From contig JAJZDI010000004.1 of the NCBI GenBank assembly GCA_021806045.1, positions 88,748 through 152,747 of the forward strand: a stretch of DNA of 64,000 bases. Reading direction: 5' to 3'. This document shows positions 44,319-52,443 of this stretch, in pieces. Source of the stretch: Actinomycetes bacterium (GTDB taxonomy: Bacteria; Actinomycetota; Acidimicrobiia; Acidimicrobiales; RAAP-2). Both the position numbers and the translations under genes were made by a program. The notes beneath the pieces are model-generated. The model saw only the letters and a program-made list of their open reading frames with translations, did not search any database and had not been told where the DNA came from. How positions within the stretch are numbered: position 1 is the first letter of the stretch; every line of letters begins with the position of its first letter.

Positions 44319-45713
44319 ATGGACCCATCCGGACCGCCGCTGATCGAGCCGATCGGCGCCGTGCTGACCGTCCCCTGCGTCGACGGGACGGAACGGCGCG
44401 CCGTGGAGCTCGACCAGGCAGCCTCGACCCAGGCGCATCCCGCCGTGCTGGCTGCGGTGGCCGAGTTCCTCCCGTGGTACTCGAGCGTCCACCGCGGGGC
44501 CGGGTTCCGGTCCCGGCGGTCGACCGGCGCCTACGAGGCGGCCCGGCGGGCCATCCTCACCTTCGCCGGGCGGGATCCCGACGGTGACGACGTGGCCATC
44601 ATCTGCCGCAACACGACCGAGGCCATCAACCATCTCGCCTACCGGTTGCGGTTGGGCCCGGGGGCGGTGGTGGTGACCACCGTGGTCGAGCACCACGCCA
44701 ACCTCCTCCCGTGGGGACGGGTCGCCACCCGGCGGCACGTCGAGTGCGGCCCCGACGGCACGTTCGACCTCGACGACGTCACACGGGCACTCGACGCCGA
44801 TCCTCGCCCGGCCCTCCTGGCCGTGACGGGCGCCTCCAACGTCACCGGCTGGCTGCCGCCCATCGACGAGATCATCGCCGCCGCCCACCACCGGGGCGTG
44901 CCGGTGCTGGTCGACGCGGCCCAACTGGCCCCACACCGCCCCCTGCCGGCGGAAGCCGACTTCGTGGCGTTCAGCGGGCACAAGATCTACGCGCCCTTCG
45001 GCGCGGGCGCCCTCATCGGGCCGAGGTCCGCCTTCGAGGACGGCGATCCGTTCCTTGCCGGAGGCGGTGCCGTCGACCTGGTCGACCTGGAGGAGGTCGT
45101 CTGGACGGCACCCCCCGAGCGGGAGGAGGCAGGTTCCCCCAACGTCGTCGGCGCCGTCGCGCTCCATGCCGCGCTCGACGCCGTGGCGGCGATCGGATGG
45201 CCGGCCATCGAGGAGCGCGAGCGCGCCCTCGCTGCGCGGCTGCGCACCGGGCTCGCCGCCATCGACGGCGTACGGCTCCTCGGCCCCCCGCCAGCCGCCA
45301 CCAATACCCTGGCGGTGGCCACCTTCACCGTCGAGGGCATGGGGCACGCACTCGTCGCGGCCAGGCTCAGCGCCGAGCACGCCATCGCCGTCCGCCACGG
45401 GTGCTTCTGCGCCCACCCCTACATCGTGCGGCTCCTCGGCATGGCACCCGAGGACGTCGCCGCCTACCGGGCCCAGGTTCGCCGTGGGGACCACTCGGCC
45501 ATGCCCGGCGCGGTCCGGGCCAGTGCCGGCCTCGGAACGTCAGCGGCCGACATCGACCGCCTCCTCCAGGCGGTGGCCGAGCTGGCCGCGGGTGCACCGC
45601 CCCCGGTCCCCTACCAACAGGACGCGGCGAGCGGCGACTACTTCCCGGTCACCGACGTCGCCGGTTGGGCGGATGCGGTCGCCGAGCTGGGCGGGTCGTG
45701 CGCGCCCGGGTGA
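44319..45713 (+). CDS. Class V aminotransferase, cysteine-desulfurase-like
   Basis: A 464-residue PLP enzyme from ATG 44319. The PLP Lys222 lies in FVAFSGHKIYAPFGAG and HHANLLPW carries the ring-stacking His. A Cys-rich loop RHGCFCAHPY (Cys362, Cys364) occupies the place of the mobile catalytic Cys loop of cysteine desulfurases. No suf or isc genes are nearby, so it may serve a specialised sulfur transfer or act as a selenocysteine-lyase-like enzyme. The C-terminal ~60 residues extend beyond the usual end. Its stop overlaps the ATG of the lipoprotein gene (TGATG). Confidence 0.82.
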   Translation: MDPSGPPLIEPIGAVLTVPCVDGTERRAVELDQAASTQAHPAVLAAVAEFLPWYSSVHRGAGFRSRRSTGAYEAARRAILTFAGRDPDGDDVAIICRNTTEAINHLAYRLRLGPGAVVVTTVVEHHANLLPWGRVATRRHVECGPDGTFDLDDVTRALDADPRPALLAVTGASNVTGWLPPIDEIIAAAHHRGVPVLVDAAQLAPHRPLPAEADFVAFSGHKIYAPFGAGALIGPRSAFEDGDPFLAGGGAVDLVDLEEVVWTAPPEREEAGSPNVVGAVALHAALDAVAAIGWPAIEERERALAARLRTGLAAIDGVRLLGPPPAATNTLAVATFTVEGMGHALVAARLSAEHAIAVRHGCFCAHPYIVRLLGMAPEDVAAYRAQVRRGDHSAMPGAVRASAGLGTSAADIDRLLQAVAELAAGAPPPVPYQQDAASGDYFPVTDVAGWADAVAELGGSCAPG

Positions 45714-46855
45714 TGGCGGAACGCGCCGGATCGGAGCCGTCGAGGGCCGGCCGCTCTCGGATGCGGCTGCAGGCACGTTGCCACACCGCCGCGTCGGCCC
45801 GTCGCCTGCTGGCCCGTCGCCTGCTGGCCCGTGGAGGGCGCACGTCGTGTGGCGCAACACGATCCGGCCGGGTGGCAGCGGCTCTGGGCCTCGCAGTGGC
45901 CGGCGCCGTCCTCAGCGGGTGCGGGTCGTCCGGGATCGCCGCCTCGTCACCCGGGACCGTGGCCTACGTCGCCATCCACACCGGCCTCGCCGATCCGGGC
46001 GACACGGTCGCCGCCCTGTCGACGAGCACGTTCCGGGCCCTCCCGCCGGTCGCCACCGCGTCGCTGCCCGTTGCCCTCGCCGCCACGCCTGACGGCCGCC
46101 GGGTGCTGGTAGCAGACGAAGGCGCCCAGCAGGTGACCGTCCTCGACGCGTCGAACGGCCACGTCACGGCCAGGGTCGGCGTCGGGCTCGAGCCGGACGC
46201 CATTGCCGTCACACCGGACGGACGTACTGCGCTGGTGGCCAACTTCAGCGACGGCACCGTCACGCCCATCGACCTCGCCACCATGCGTACAGGTCCCACC
46301 ATCGCCGTCGGGTCCGAGCCGGACGCCATCGCTGTCACGCCGGACGGGCGGACCGCACTGGTGGCCGACTTCCACAGCGGGACCGTCACACCCATCGACC
46401 TCACCAACATGCGTGCCGGCCCCGCCGTCGCCGTCGGGCCCGAACCGGTCGCCATCGCCGTGCTGGCCGGCGGTTCGGTCGCGCTGGTGGCTTCGTTCCA
46501 GGACAGCACCCTGGTGCCGATCTCGCTTCCGTCGCTCGTCGCCGGTGCTGCCGTCGCCATCGCCGGGAACCCGACAGCAATCGTCGCCGGACCGGCCGGC
46601 GGGCACGCTGCCGCCTACGTGACGGCCGGTGCGTCCGTCATACCCATCGACGTCCCCGGCCCCACCGCTGGCAGGGCGGTCGACGTCGGGACGCCGGTCG
46701 AGGGGATCGCCCTGAGCGGCAACGGTTCGACCGTGTGGGTGACCACCGCCGCGGGGTGGGCCGCTCCCGTCGACATGGCGACCGGCACGGTCGGCCAACA
46801 GGTCCACGTGGGCGGGCAACCGGGTGCGATCGTCATCCCCCGACCGGGCGGGTGA
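45713..46855 (+). CDS. YVTN/NHL-type beta-propeller lipoprotein
   Basis: A 380-residue protein whose ATG overlaps the aminotransferase stop. A long Arg-rich N-terminus is followed by a lipoprotein signal, AALGLAVAGAVLSGCGSS, with the lipid Cys about residue 71. The mature part is a run of ~42-residue blades (PDAIAVTPDGRTALVANF...). Two adjacent blades (about 46191-46316 and 46317-46442) are nearly identical at DNA level, a recent duplication. Such propellers usually bind partner proteins or ligands outside the cell. Function unknown. Confidence 0.8.
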   Translation: MAERAGSEPSRAGRSRMRLQARCHTAASARRLLARRLLARGGRTSCGATRSGRVAAALGLAVAGAVLSGCGSSGIAASSPGTVAYVAIHTGLADPGDTVAALSTSTFRALPPVATASLPVALAATPDGRRVLVADEGAQQVTVLDASNGHVTARVGVGLEPDAIAVTPDGRTALVANFSDGTVTPIDLATMRTGPTIAVGSEPDAIAVTPDGRTALVADFHSGTVTPIDLTNMRAGPAVAVGPEPVAIAVLAGGSVALVASFQDSTLVPISLPSLVAGAAVAIAGNPTAIVAGPAGGHAAAYVTAGASVIPIDVPGPTAGRAVDVGTPVEGIALSGNGSTVWVTTAAGWAAPVDMATGTVGQQVHVGGQPGAIVIPRPGG

Positions 46856-46926
46856 CCCATCCCCGACCACGGCTCCGGGTGGTTCACCCCTTCCGGGCCT
46901 CGCGTCGGGCCGGGTAGCGTGCCAGT

Positions 46927-46999
46927 GGGCCGTTAGCTCATCGGGTAGAGCAGGGGACTTTTAATCCCAAGGTGCCGGGATCGAGACCCGGACGGCCCA
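46927..46999 (+). tRNA. tRNA-Lys (TTT anticodon)
   Basis: A 73-nt cloverleaf: acceptor GGGCCGT/ACGGCCC, D-arm GCTC/GAGC, anticodon loop CTTTTAA with anticodon TTT, T-arm CCGGG/CCCGG with loop ATCGAGA, discriminator A. CCA is not encoded. One mismatch (G27-A43) tops the anticodon stem. Its 3' half is repeated at 48391-48425, which marks it as an integration site. Confidence 0.95.
46964..46998 (+). repeat. attL-like direct repeat (3' half of tRNA-Lys)
   Basis: A 35-bp segment from the anticodon arm to the end of the acceptor stem. It matches 48391-48425 with 2 mismatches. Placement at the 3' end of a tRNA is typical of tyrosine-integrase attachment sites. Confidence 0.75.
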
Positions 47000-47080
47000 C
47001 GGAACCAGACCAGTTCGGCGGCAGGTAGTGCCGTGTCGCTCCTCGGCAGTGCGGTGCTGCCCTGCGCGACGCGCAACAAG

Positions 47081-47160
47081 GTGAGCGCCGGCATTCCGGG
47101 GAGCGTGCGCCAGCGACAGCCGGGCGTGTGGGAGTTGCGGGTCCTCGCAGGCGGTGTCGC
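47081..47160 (+). pseudogene. Tyrosine-integrase N-terminal remnant
   Basis: Translation in this frame gives GSVRQRQPGVWELRVLAGG, a segment characteristic of the arm-binding N-terminus of actinobacterial phage-type integrases (commonly GS.RQRSPG.WELRV..G). After about 25 residues the similarity is lost and no catalytic domain follows. Its position directly beside the tRNA attachment site is where such integrases normally lie. Confidence 0.6.
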
Positions 47161-47460
47161 TGGCGGCGGGCTCCAGCTACGCCGCTTCAGCAGCTCGGCC
47201 GCGCCCGTCGTGTTGGTGACGACCACCGAGTTCTTCCTTCGGATCGTTGGACGGCTCTCGAAGGTCGACGCTGTGGTCGTCGCGTCTGGGGGACCCTCAG
47301 TTCCGGCTACCCCTCGCAAGCCACGCTGGTGGACTCAACTGGGTCGGACGGCGGCGGAGCCTCGGCGCCGATCGTGACACCGACCGCGGTTCGTGCGGCG
47401 ACCTCCCGGCTGTCCCCGGTGACCACGTCGCAATCGACGAGCCAGGGGCGACCACTCGGA

Positions 47461-47482
47461 TAATCCTACTGTAGTAGGATTA
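47461..47482. promoter_or_regulatory. Palindromic operator/promoter of vapBC
   Basis: TAATCCTAC-TGTA-GTAGGATTA: perfect 9-bp arms with a 4-bp centre, ending 4 bp before the vapB GTG. It is strikingly A+T-rich for this genome and includes a -10-like TAGGAT. Its place fits self-repression by the VapB-VapC complex. No separate Shine-Dalgarno is visible, so the message may be leaderless or nearly so. Confidence 0.7.
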
Positions 47483-47486
47483 CGTC

Positions 47487-47750
47487 GTGGCCACCGAGAA
47501 GCTGTCCGTGACGGTCGACGCCGACGTCGCTCACCGTGTGAAGGAGCTGGCCGGGCACCGGGGTGTCAGCACGTTCGTCGATCGAGCGTTGCGACACGAA
47601 GTGGCCCGAGCCGACCTCCGGACGCTGCTGGACGAGCTCGAGGCCGAGCTCGGTCCGGCAGACCCCGGCATGGTGGGCGAGGCGGAAGCCATGCTGGCGA
47701 GCCTCGAGCAACGGGCCCGCCGGGCTCCGAAGCGCCGTGCCGCGGGGTGA
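47487..47750 (+). CDS. vapB: VapB-type antitoxin
   Basis: An 87-residue protein from GTG 47487. Residues about 5-40 (LSVTVDADVAHRVKELAGHR then STFVDRALRHEV) form a ribbon-helix-helix DNA-binding unit. The rest is an acidic helix that would thread through the toxin active site, ending in an Arg-rich tip. It overlaps vapC by 14 bp. The operator directly upstream supports autoregulation. Confidence 0.82.
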   Translation: MATEKLSVTVDADVAHRVKELAGHRGVSTFVDRALRHEVARADLRTLLDELEAELGPADPGMVGEAEAMLASLEQRARRAPKRRAAG

Positions 47751-48171
47751 GCCGCCGGTCGGTCCGGTAGTCGTCCTCGACTCCGAGGCCGTCTCGGTGC
47801 TGGCCAGTCCGAACGAACGAGGGTCGGCGTCTCGACGAGCACAGGCCGTCCTCGAGGCCATCGAGCGTCGCGGGGGCTACGCCGTCGTGCCGGCGCCGGT
47901 CCTGGCCGAGACGAGCCGCACCCGGGGGCGCCGTGCCGCCGTGGACCACGTGCTGCGTCGGCTGCAGGTGGTCCCCACCGACCGGCCGATCGCCGAGCGG
48001 GCCGGGGCACTGTTGGAAGCGGCCGGCATGGGGTCCGCTGCTGCGGTCGACGCCTTCGTGGCCGCGACGGCCGCGCAGGCACCGGCGGCGGTGATCCTCG
48101 CCGGGGACGCTGGCGATCTCGATCGCCTGTCGTCCAGCCTCACGAACGTGGCGGTGCAGGGTCTCCACTAG
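47737..48171 (+). CDS. vapC: VapC-type PIN-domain toxin ribonuclease
   Basis: A 144-residue PIN-domain protein from GTG 47737. The acidic Mg2+ site is complete: Asp15 (VVLDSEAVSVL), Glu58 (VLAETS), Asp105 (AAAVDAFVAA) and Asp124/Asp127 (LAGDAGDLD). VapC toxins cut tRNA or rRNA when freed from VapB. The pair lies within a tRNA-bounded element, where toxin-antitoxin genes often stabilise the DNA. Confidence 0.85.
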   Translation: MPRGEPPVGPVVVLDSEAVSVLASPNERGSASRRAQAVLEAIERRGGYAVVPAPVLAETSRTRGRRAAVDHVLRRLQVVPTDRPIAERAGALLEAAGMGSAAAVDAFVAATAAQAPAAVILAGDAGDLDRLSSSLTNVAVQGLH

Positions 48172-48514
48172 CGGCGAGACGTTCCTGTCGGCCATGGGTC
48201 GGCGGCACGCCGTCCTCGCGTCCGGAGCGAAGTCGGCGACTCGACATCCGACCTGACAACCGGGTCCCACATCGCTCCCGGTCCTCGCCAGGGGACTCCG
48301 CTGACAGCCCGGACACCAGCGCCTGCCAGCCACGATGCAGCCCGTTGACGCGACATGGGCACCGCCAGCACGCTCTCGAGCCCTCGATCGATCCCAACGT
48401 GCCGGGATCGAGTCCCGGACGGCCCTCGGCAAGAGCCCGGGTCGGCCACCTGTGCGGCGGCGCCTCTTCCCGGAAGTGGGGCCCGTTCCCCCCGAGGAGC
48501 GCCTGCAGCCGGTC
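48172..48514. other. 343-bp gap holding the attR repeat
   Basis: No convincing gene. It contains the second tRNA-Lys-derived repeat (48391-48425). The rest shows no clear structure. Confidence 0.5.
48391..48425 (+). repeat. attR-like direct repeat of tRNA-Lys 3' half
   Basis: Matches 46964-46998 at 33 of 35 positions, then diverges. Only the 3' half of a tRNA is present, with no upstream acceptor or D-arm, so it is not a tRNA gene. Confidence 0.75.
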
Positions 48515-48790
48515 CTAGTCGGCGTGGCCGTTGGTGGGCTGCTCGGAGCGAGGCCGCCGGAGCAGCGCGACGGAGGCAACGGTCCAGGCGGCGATGAGGA
48601 CCAGCCAGATGAGCAGCCGCACCCACGGGTGCATCCCGCCGGCAAGGCCGTGAGATGGATGCGACAGCGGCGCATACGCCACCCACCTGACTCGCGATCC
48701 GAGTCGGGTCACCCACGTCCCGATGGCGAACAGACCAGCGGCGAGCCCGATCACGATGACGACGCGCTGCCCGAAACTGGTCTGACGCAC
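48515..48790 (-). CDS. Small two-helix membrane protein
   Basis: A 91-residue protein from GTG 48790 (VRQTSFGQRVVIVIG). Two membrane helices (about 9-26 and 53-77) flank an outer loop, VRWVAYAPLSHPSHGLAGG. The pattern recurs in uncharacterised actinobacterial proteins as I recall them. No function known. It is divergent from the GT87 gene, 91 bp apart. Confidence 0.6.
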   Translation of the reverse strand: MRQTSFGQRVVIVIGLAAGLFAIGTWVTRLGSRVRWVAYAPLSHPSHGLAGGMHPWVRLLIWLVLIAAWTVASVALLRRPRSEQPTNGHAD

Positions 48791-48881
48791 GCCACAGTGT
48801 TGCACCGTCCGGAGGTGGCCCACCGGCCGATCGGAGCACGCCACCCGGCTCCGTGGGCGCACCGGCCCTACGATCGGGCAC

Positions 48882-50177
48882 ATGGCGGCCGGCGGAGGTG
48901 TCCGTACGCGCGTTCATCAGATGGGATCCGGTCGACCCGGCGGCACACGGCTCGCCGTCGTGACCGCGGTCACGGCCGGCGCCGCCGTCATCGTCTATCT
49001 CGCCCTCGCCGGACGGCGTTACGGACTCGACCTCCAGGTCTACCGGGCGTCTGCAAGTGCCGTCCTCAACGGGCACGACCCGTACGATCGGGTGTTCACG
49101 GCCAGCCGGCTGCCCGCCACCTACCCGCCGTTCGCGTTCGTCCTGTCGAGCTGGTTCGCCTGGGGCCCCTTGGCCTTCGCCCGCTGCCTGATGTGGGCGT
49201 TGAGCATCGCCGCCGCCACGGCCAGCGTCTTCATCGTCCTCCGCGCCCAGGGGCACCCGGGACGCCTGCGGCTCTGGAGCTGGTCGTTCGCGTGGGTGTG
49301 CGGGTCGGTACTGGCGATCGAACCAGCGCGCAGCAGCATCGACTACGGACAGATCGAGTTCCTGCTGATGTTCCTGGTGGTGGCGGACCTGCTGCTCGTC
49401 CGCCCTCCGGCCCGGGGCGTCGCGCTCGGCGTCGCCGGGGCCATCAAGCTGACGCCCCTCGCGTTCATCCTCGTACTCGTCACCCGCCGCGACCGGTGGT
49501 CGGTGTTCCGGGCAGGAGCATCGTTCGTCGCCTGCGGCGCGCTCGCCTGGATCGTCTGGCCAGGGCTGTCCCGCACCTACTGGTTCCACGATCTCCTCCA
49601 CGTCAAGCGGATCGGCACGATCGCCTATGCCGGCAACCAGTCGTGGTACGCGGTCGTGCACCGGGCGCCGTTCTCCGGCCACGGATCCACGGCAGCGTGG
49701 TTGGCGTTGTCGGTCGTCACGGCCGCCCTCGGCACCTTCGTCGCCTGGCGGTGCGACCAGACCGGGCGTCGCTCCTTCGCCCTGGTCCCGATCGCGTTGC
49801 TGGCACTCCTGGTCAGCCCCGTCTCGTGGTCCCACCACTGGATCTGGGTCATCCTCGTCCCACCCCTTCTCGTCGGTCGGGGGCGGACTCAGGTGGCCGC
49901 CGGCGTCCGCGTCTCCATGTGGGTGCTGGTCGCCCTCACGATCGCAGCGCCGTACTGGTGGCTCCACGCCGGCGCCGGCGCCGGCGCCGACGCGCTCGAG
50001 GCCCTCCTCCCCGCCTGGGCCTTCGTCCTCCTGGCGGTGTGGAGTGCCTCCGAGTACCGGCGGTGGAGGACAGCGGCACCGGTACCGGGGCCGCCTGCCG
50101 GTGAGGCCCCCGCGGCGACCGACCGCGCCACCGCAGAGTCCGGCGGAGCACGGCAGGTCGGAGCAGTCCACCGGTAG
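48882..50177 (+). CDS. GT87-family membrane glycosyltransferase (DUF2029)
   Basis: A 431-residue polytopic protein with about 10 helices. The first outer loop, RYGLDLQVYRASASAVLNGH then DPYD, carries the Asp and Tyr residues typical of GT87 polyprenyl-phosphate-mannose-dependent mannosyltransferases such as those that build mycobacterial lipomannan. ATYPPFAFVL follows. A role in envelope glycan or lipoglycan synthesis is likely; the acceptor is unknown. The sirtuin gene starts 5 bp after its stop. Confidence 0.8.
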   Translation: MAAGGGVRTRVHQMGSGRPGGTRLAVVTAVTAGAAVIVYLALAGRRYGLDLQVYRASASAVLNGHDPYDRVFTASRLPATYPPFAFVLSSWFAWGPLAFARCLMWALSIAAATASVFIVLRAQGHPGRLRLWSWSFAWVCGSVLAIEPARSSIDYGQIEFLLMFLVVADLLLVRPPARGVALGVAGAIKLTPLAFILVLVTRRDRWSVFRAGASFVACGALAWIVWPGLSRTYWFHDLLHVKRIGTIAYAGNQSWYAVVHRAPFSGHGSTAAWLALSVVTAALGTFVAWRCDQTGRRSFALVPIALLALLVSPVSWSHHWIWVILVPPLLVGRGRTQVAAGVRVSMWVLVALTIAAPYWWLHAGAGAGADALEALLPAWAFVLLAVWSASEYRRWRTAAPVPGPPAGEAPAATDRATAESGGARQVGAVHR

Positions 50178-50182
50178 CCTCC

Positions 50183-51007
50183 ATGATGATGTCCCCCGCG
50201 CACGCCGATGCCGTCGCACGTGCCCGTGGGCTGGTCAGTTCGGCCCGCCGGGTGGTGGTGCTCACCGGTGCCGGGATCTCCACCGACTCGGGCATTCCCG
50301 ACTTCCGGGGGCCGCAGGGTGTCTGGACGAGGAACCCCGAAGCCGAACGGCTGTCGACCCTGCAGGCCTACCTGGCCGACGGGGACGTCCGCAGGCAGGC
50401 ATGGCAGGCACGGCTGGCGTCACCGGCGTGGTCGGCGACGCCGAACGCCGGCCACCGGGCCCTCGTCGACCTCGAGCGCGGGGGGAACCTCGACGTCCTC
50501 GTCACCCAGAACATCGACGGCCTCCACCAGCTGGCCGGGAACGACCCCGCCCGGGTCGTCGAGATCCACGGCACCATGCGCGAGATCGTGTGCATGTCGT
50601 GCGGGGATCGCGGGCCGGCCGGGCCCACCCTGGACCGGGTGCGCAACGGGGAGGAGGACCCTGCCTGCCTGCGGTGCGGCGGCATCCTCAAATCGGCCAC
50701 CATCAGCTTCGGGCAGTCGCTGGTCGAGGCCGACCTCGAACGGGCGGAGGAGGCGGCGCGCCACTGCGACCTGCTGCTCGCCGCCGGCACGAGCCTCGGC
50801 GTCTACCCGGCAGCGGGCCTGGTGCCCCTGGCTGTCGCCCACGGTGCGGCGTTGATCGTCGCCAACGCGGAGCCGACGCCGTTCGACCGCATCGCCGACG
50901 CCGTCGTCAGGGATCCGCTCAGCCAGGCCCTCCCTGCCATGGTGGGCGGCGACACCGCCGCCTCGCCCCCTCCGTCCGGCACGTCGGGCCCAGCACCACC
51001 CAGCTGA
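50183..51007 (+). CDS. cobB: NAD-dependent protein deacylase (sirtuin)
   Basis: A 274-residue sirtuin. The NAD-binding motif GAGISTDSGIPDFRGPQGVW, VTQNIDGLHQLAG and the catalytic His in EIHGTMREIVC are intact. Zinc is held by CMSC and CLRC. It removes acyl groups from lysines; a classical target in bacteria is the A10 Lys of Acs, which is Thr in the Acs of this window, so other targets are implied. It lies 5 bp after the GT87 gene. The C-terminal ~25 residues are a disordered tail. Confidence 0.92.
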   Translation: MMMSPAHADAVARARGLVSSARRVVVLTGAGISTDSGIPDFRGPQGVWTRNPEAERLSTLQAYLADGDVRRQAWQARLASPAWSATPNAGHRALVDLERGGNLDVLVTQNIDGLHQLAGNDPARVVEIHGTMREIVCMSCGDRGPAGPTLDRVRNGEEDPACLRCGGILKSATISFGQSLVEADLERAEEAARHCDLLLAAGTSLGVYPAAGLVPLAVAHGAALIVANAEPTPFDRIADAVVRDPLSQALPAMVGGDTAASPPPSGTSGPAPPS

Positions 51008-51234
51008 GCCGGCGCGCCGCCGGGCTCGCCCTCGGACGGGGAATGCCAGCCGGTACCACGGGCCCGGGCTCGGAATGCCGCCCGTCGGGTTGTCCACCGT
51101 CCCTGGCGATGCCGCGCTCACGACGCGCTCATCACGCTTTCAGCCCGCTCCCATCTCCGGCCCCTACGGTGCCGTCGATCATCACCGGCAGCATCCGCTG
51201 CCGAGCATGGTCATCGACTGAGGAGGAGGTCGCC

Positions 51235-52287
51235 GTGCGTCGATCACGACCGCTTACCCACCGGCACGCGCATCGGGGCCCGCACCGGTCCGGCCGCAAC
51301 CGGACCGTTGCCGGTCTGGTTGCGCTGGCCACGTTGGCGGCCGCCTGCTCGACGGCCGGCACCGCCGGCGGGAGAGGCACGTCGGCACCCCCGCCCGCCT
51401 CGTCGCCTGCCTCCAGCACCGTGGCCGGCGGGACCACCCAGACGGCCGGTGGATCGTCGTCGACCACGACGTTGCCGCTGGGCGACGGGAAGGTGACAAG
51501 CGGCACCCCCGAGGCCGGGTACGTCGACTCGTGCCAGACCGGGCGGACCAGGGGCGGCCCGGCGCACAGCGGCCCGTGGATCAACTCGGACGGGACGTGG
51601 ACCCCCGCCGAGAAGGTGGCGGTCCAGGGTTCGAACGCATGGCCCCAGGCTTACTTCCACCAGTCCGTGTCCGGTTCGGTCCGGACCATCACGGCCGACG
51701 ACATCCCGGTCGGTGCCACCACCGGCAACTTCCCCATCGCGACGACCGACCCCGCCTACCAGTACGACCACAACCCGAACCACGTGCAGCCCAACGCCAT
51801 CACCCTCACCATTCCCGCCGATCCGACCGCCGCGTCCACCCCCGGCTGCCTACCCATGGGGCCGATCGGCATCACCACCTCGGGCGTGTGGCTCTACAAC
51901 GCCCTGGACAACGGGAACCTCGACGCCGTCGCCCACGAGACGCAGGACAGCTGCGGTGGCCACCCTGACGGCCACGACCGCTACCACTACCACGACATCG
52001 GCCCGTGCCTGATGGCCACCGCCACCGGGAGCTCGACACTCGTCGGCTACGCCCTGGACGGCTACGGCATCTACGTCGAGCACAACGCCGACGGCTCGTT
52101 GGTCACCGACGCACAGCTCGACGCCTGTCACGGCCGCACGTCCCCGGTGCTGTGGGACGGCAAGGTCGTCGACATCTACCACTACGACGCCACCGCCGCC
52201 TACCCCTACACCCTCGGGTGCTTCCACGGCGTGGTGCCGACCAGCGCCGTCATCTCCTCCGGTCACACCCCGGCACAGTTCGCGTGA
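51235..52287 (+). CDS. YHYH-domain lipoprotein
   Basis: A 350-residue exported protein from GTG 51235, preceded by a very strong ribosome-binding site, AGGAGGAGG (51221-51229). A basic N-terminus and hydrophobic stretch end in LATLAAACSTA, a lipobox-like site (Cys about residue 38). A Ser/Thr/Pro linker follows (to about 80). The globular part carries HDRYHYHDIGPC, the YHYH signature, with paired Cys residues and many His residues, as expected for a metal-binding surface domain. Function unknown. 227 bp separate it from the sirtuin gene. Confidence 0.78.
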   Translation: MRRSRPLTHRHAHRGPHRSGRNRTVAGLVALATLAAACSTAGTAGGRGTSAPPPASSPASSTVAGGTTQTAGGSSSTTTLPLGDGKVTSGTPEAGYVDSCQTGRTRGGPAHSGPWINSDGTWTPAEKVAVQGSNAWPQAYFHQSVSGSVRTITADDIPVGATTGNFPIATTDPAYQYDHNPNHVQPNAITLTIPADPTAASTPGCLPMGPIGITTSGVWLYNALDNGNLDAVAHETQDSCGGHPDGHDRYHYHDIGPCLMATATGSSTLVGYALDGYGIYVEHNADGSLVTDAQLDACHGRTSPVLWDGKVVDIYHYDATAAYPYTLGCFHGVVPTSAVISSGHTPAQFA

Positions 52288-52443
52288 CCCGGCCGCGCAG
52301 GCGCGTCGCCGGTCCCGGCACGACCGACCGGCTCGCCGGCACCGCCGACTCGGAACCCGACCGGACCGGTCCCGTCTACGCTGCGGCAACGAGCTGACGG
52401 ATGCCGTCCGGCACCCGGGCTCCATTCGAGGAGGAGCGGCACC

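Larger units (their letters stand above)
47000..47486. other. 487-bp stretch inside the tRNA-Lys element
   Basis: Contains the integrase remnant (47081-47160) and the palindromic vapBC operator (47461-47482). Between about 47180 and 47455 I see no intact gene; open frames there lack recognisable protein features. Confidence 0.6.
46964..48425. mobile_element. Decayed integrative element in tRNA-Lys carrying VapBC
   Basis: About 1.4 kb bounded by the 35-bp direct repeats of the tRNA-Lys 3' half. Inside are an integrase N-terminal remnant (47081-47160) and an intact VapBC pair (47487-48171). There is no complete integrase or other mobility gene. The element appears to have lost most of its length by deletion while the toxin-antitoxin pair was kept. 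Confidence 0.68.

Noticed and set aside
47033-47377. Intact 114-codon gene beside tRNA-Lys
   Set aside because: Only its middle resembles the integrase N-terminus; the rest has no protein-like features, so it was scored as a remnant.
48391-48425. A second tRNA-Lys gene
   Set aside because: Only the 3' half is present; no acceptor 5' strand, D-arm or full anticodon loop precedes it.
48168-50219. Long minus-strand open frame opposite the GT87 gene
   Set aside because: Low-complexity, charged translation with no motifs, while the plus strand shows a convincing membrane glycosyltransferase.
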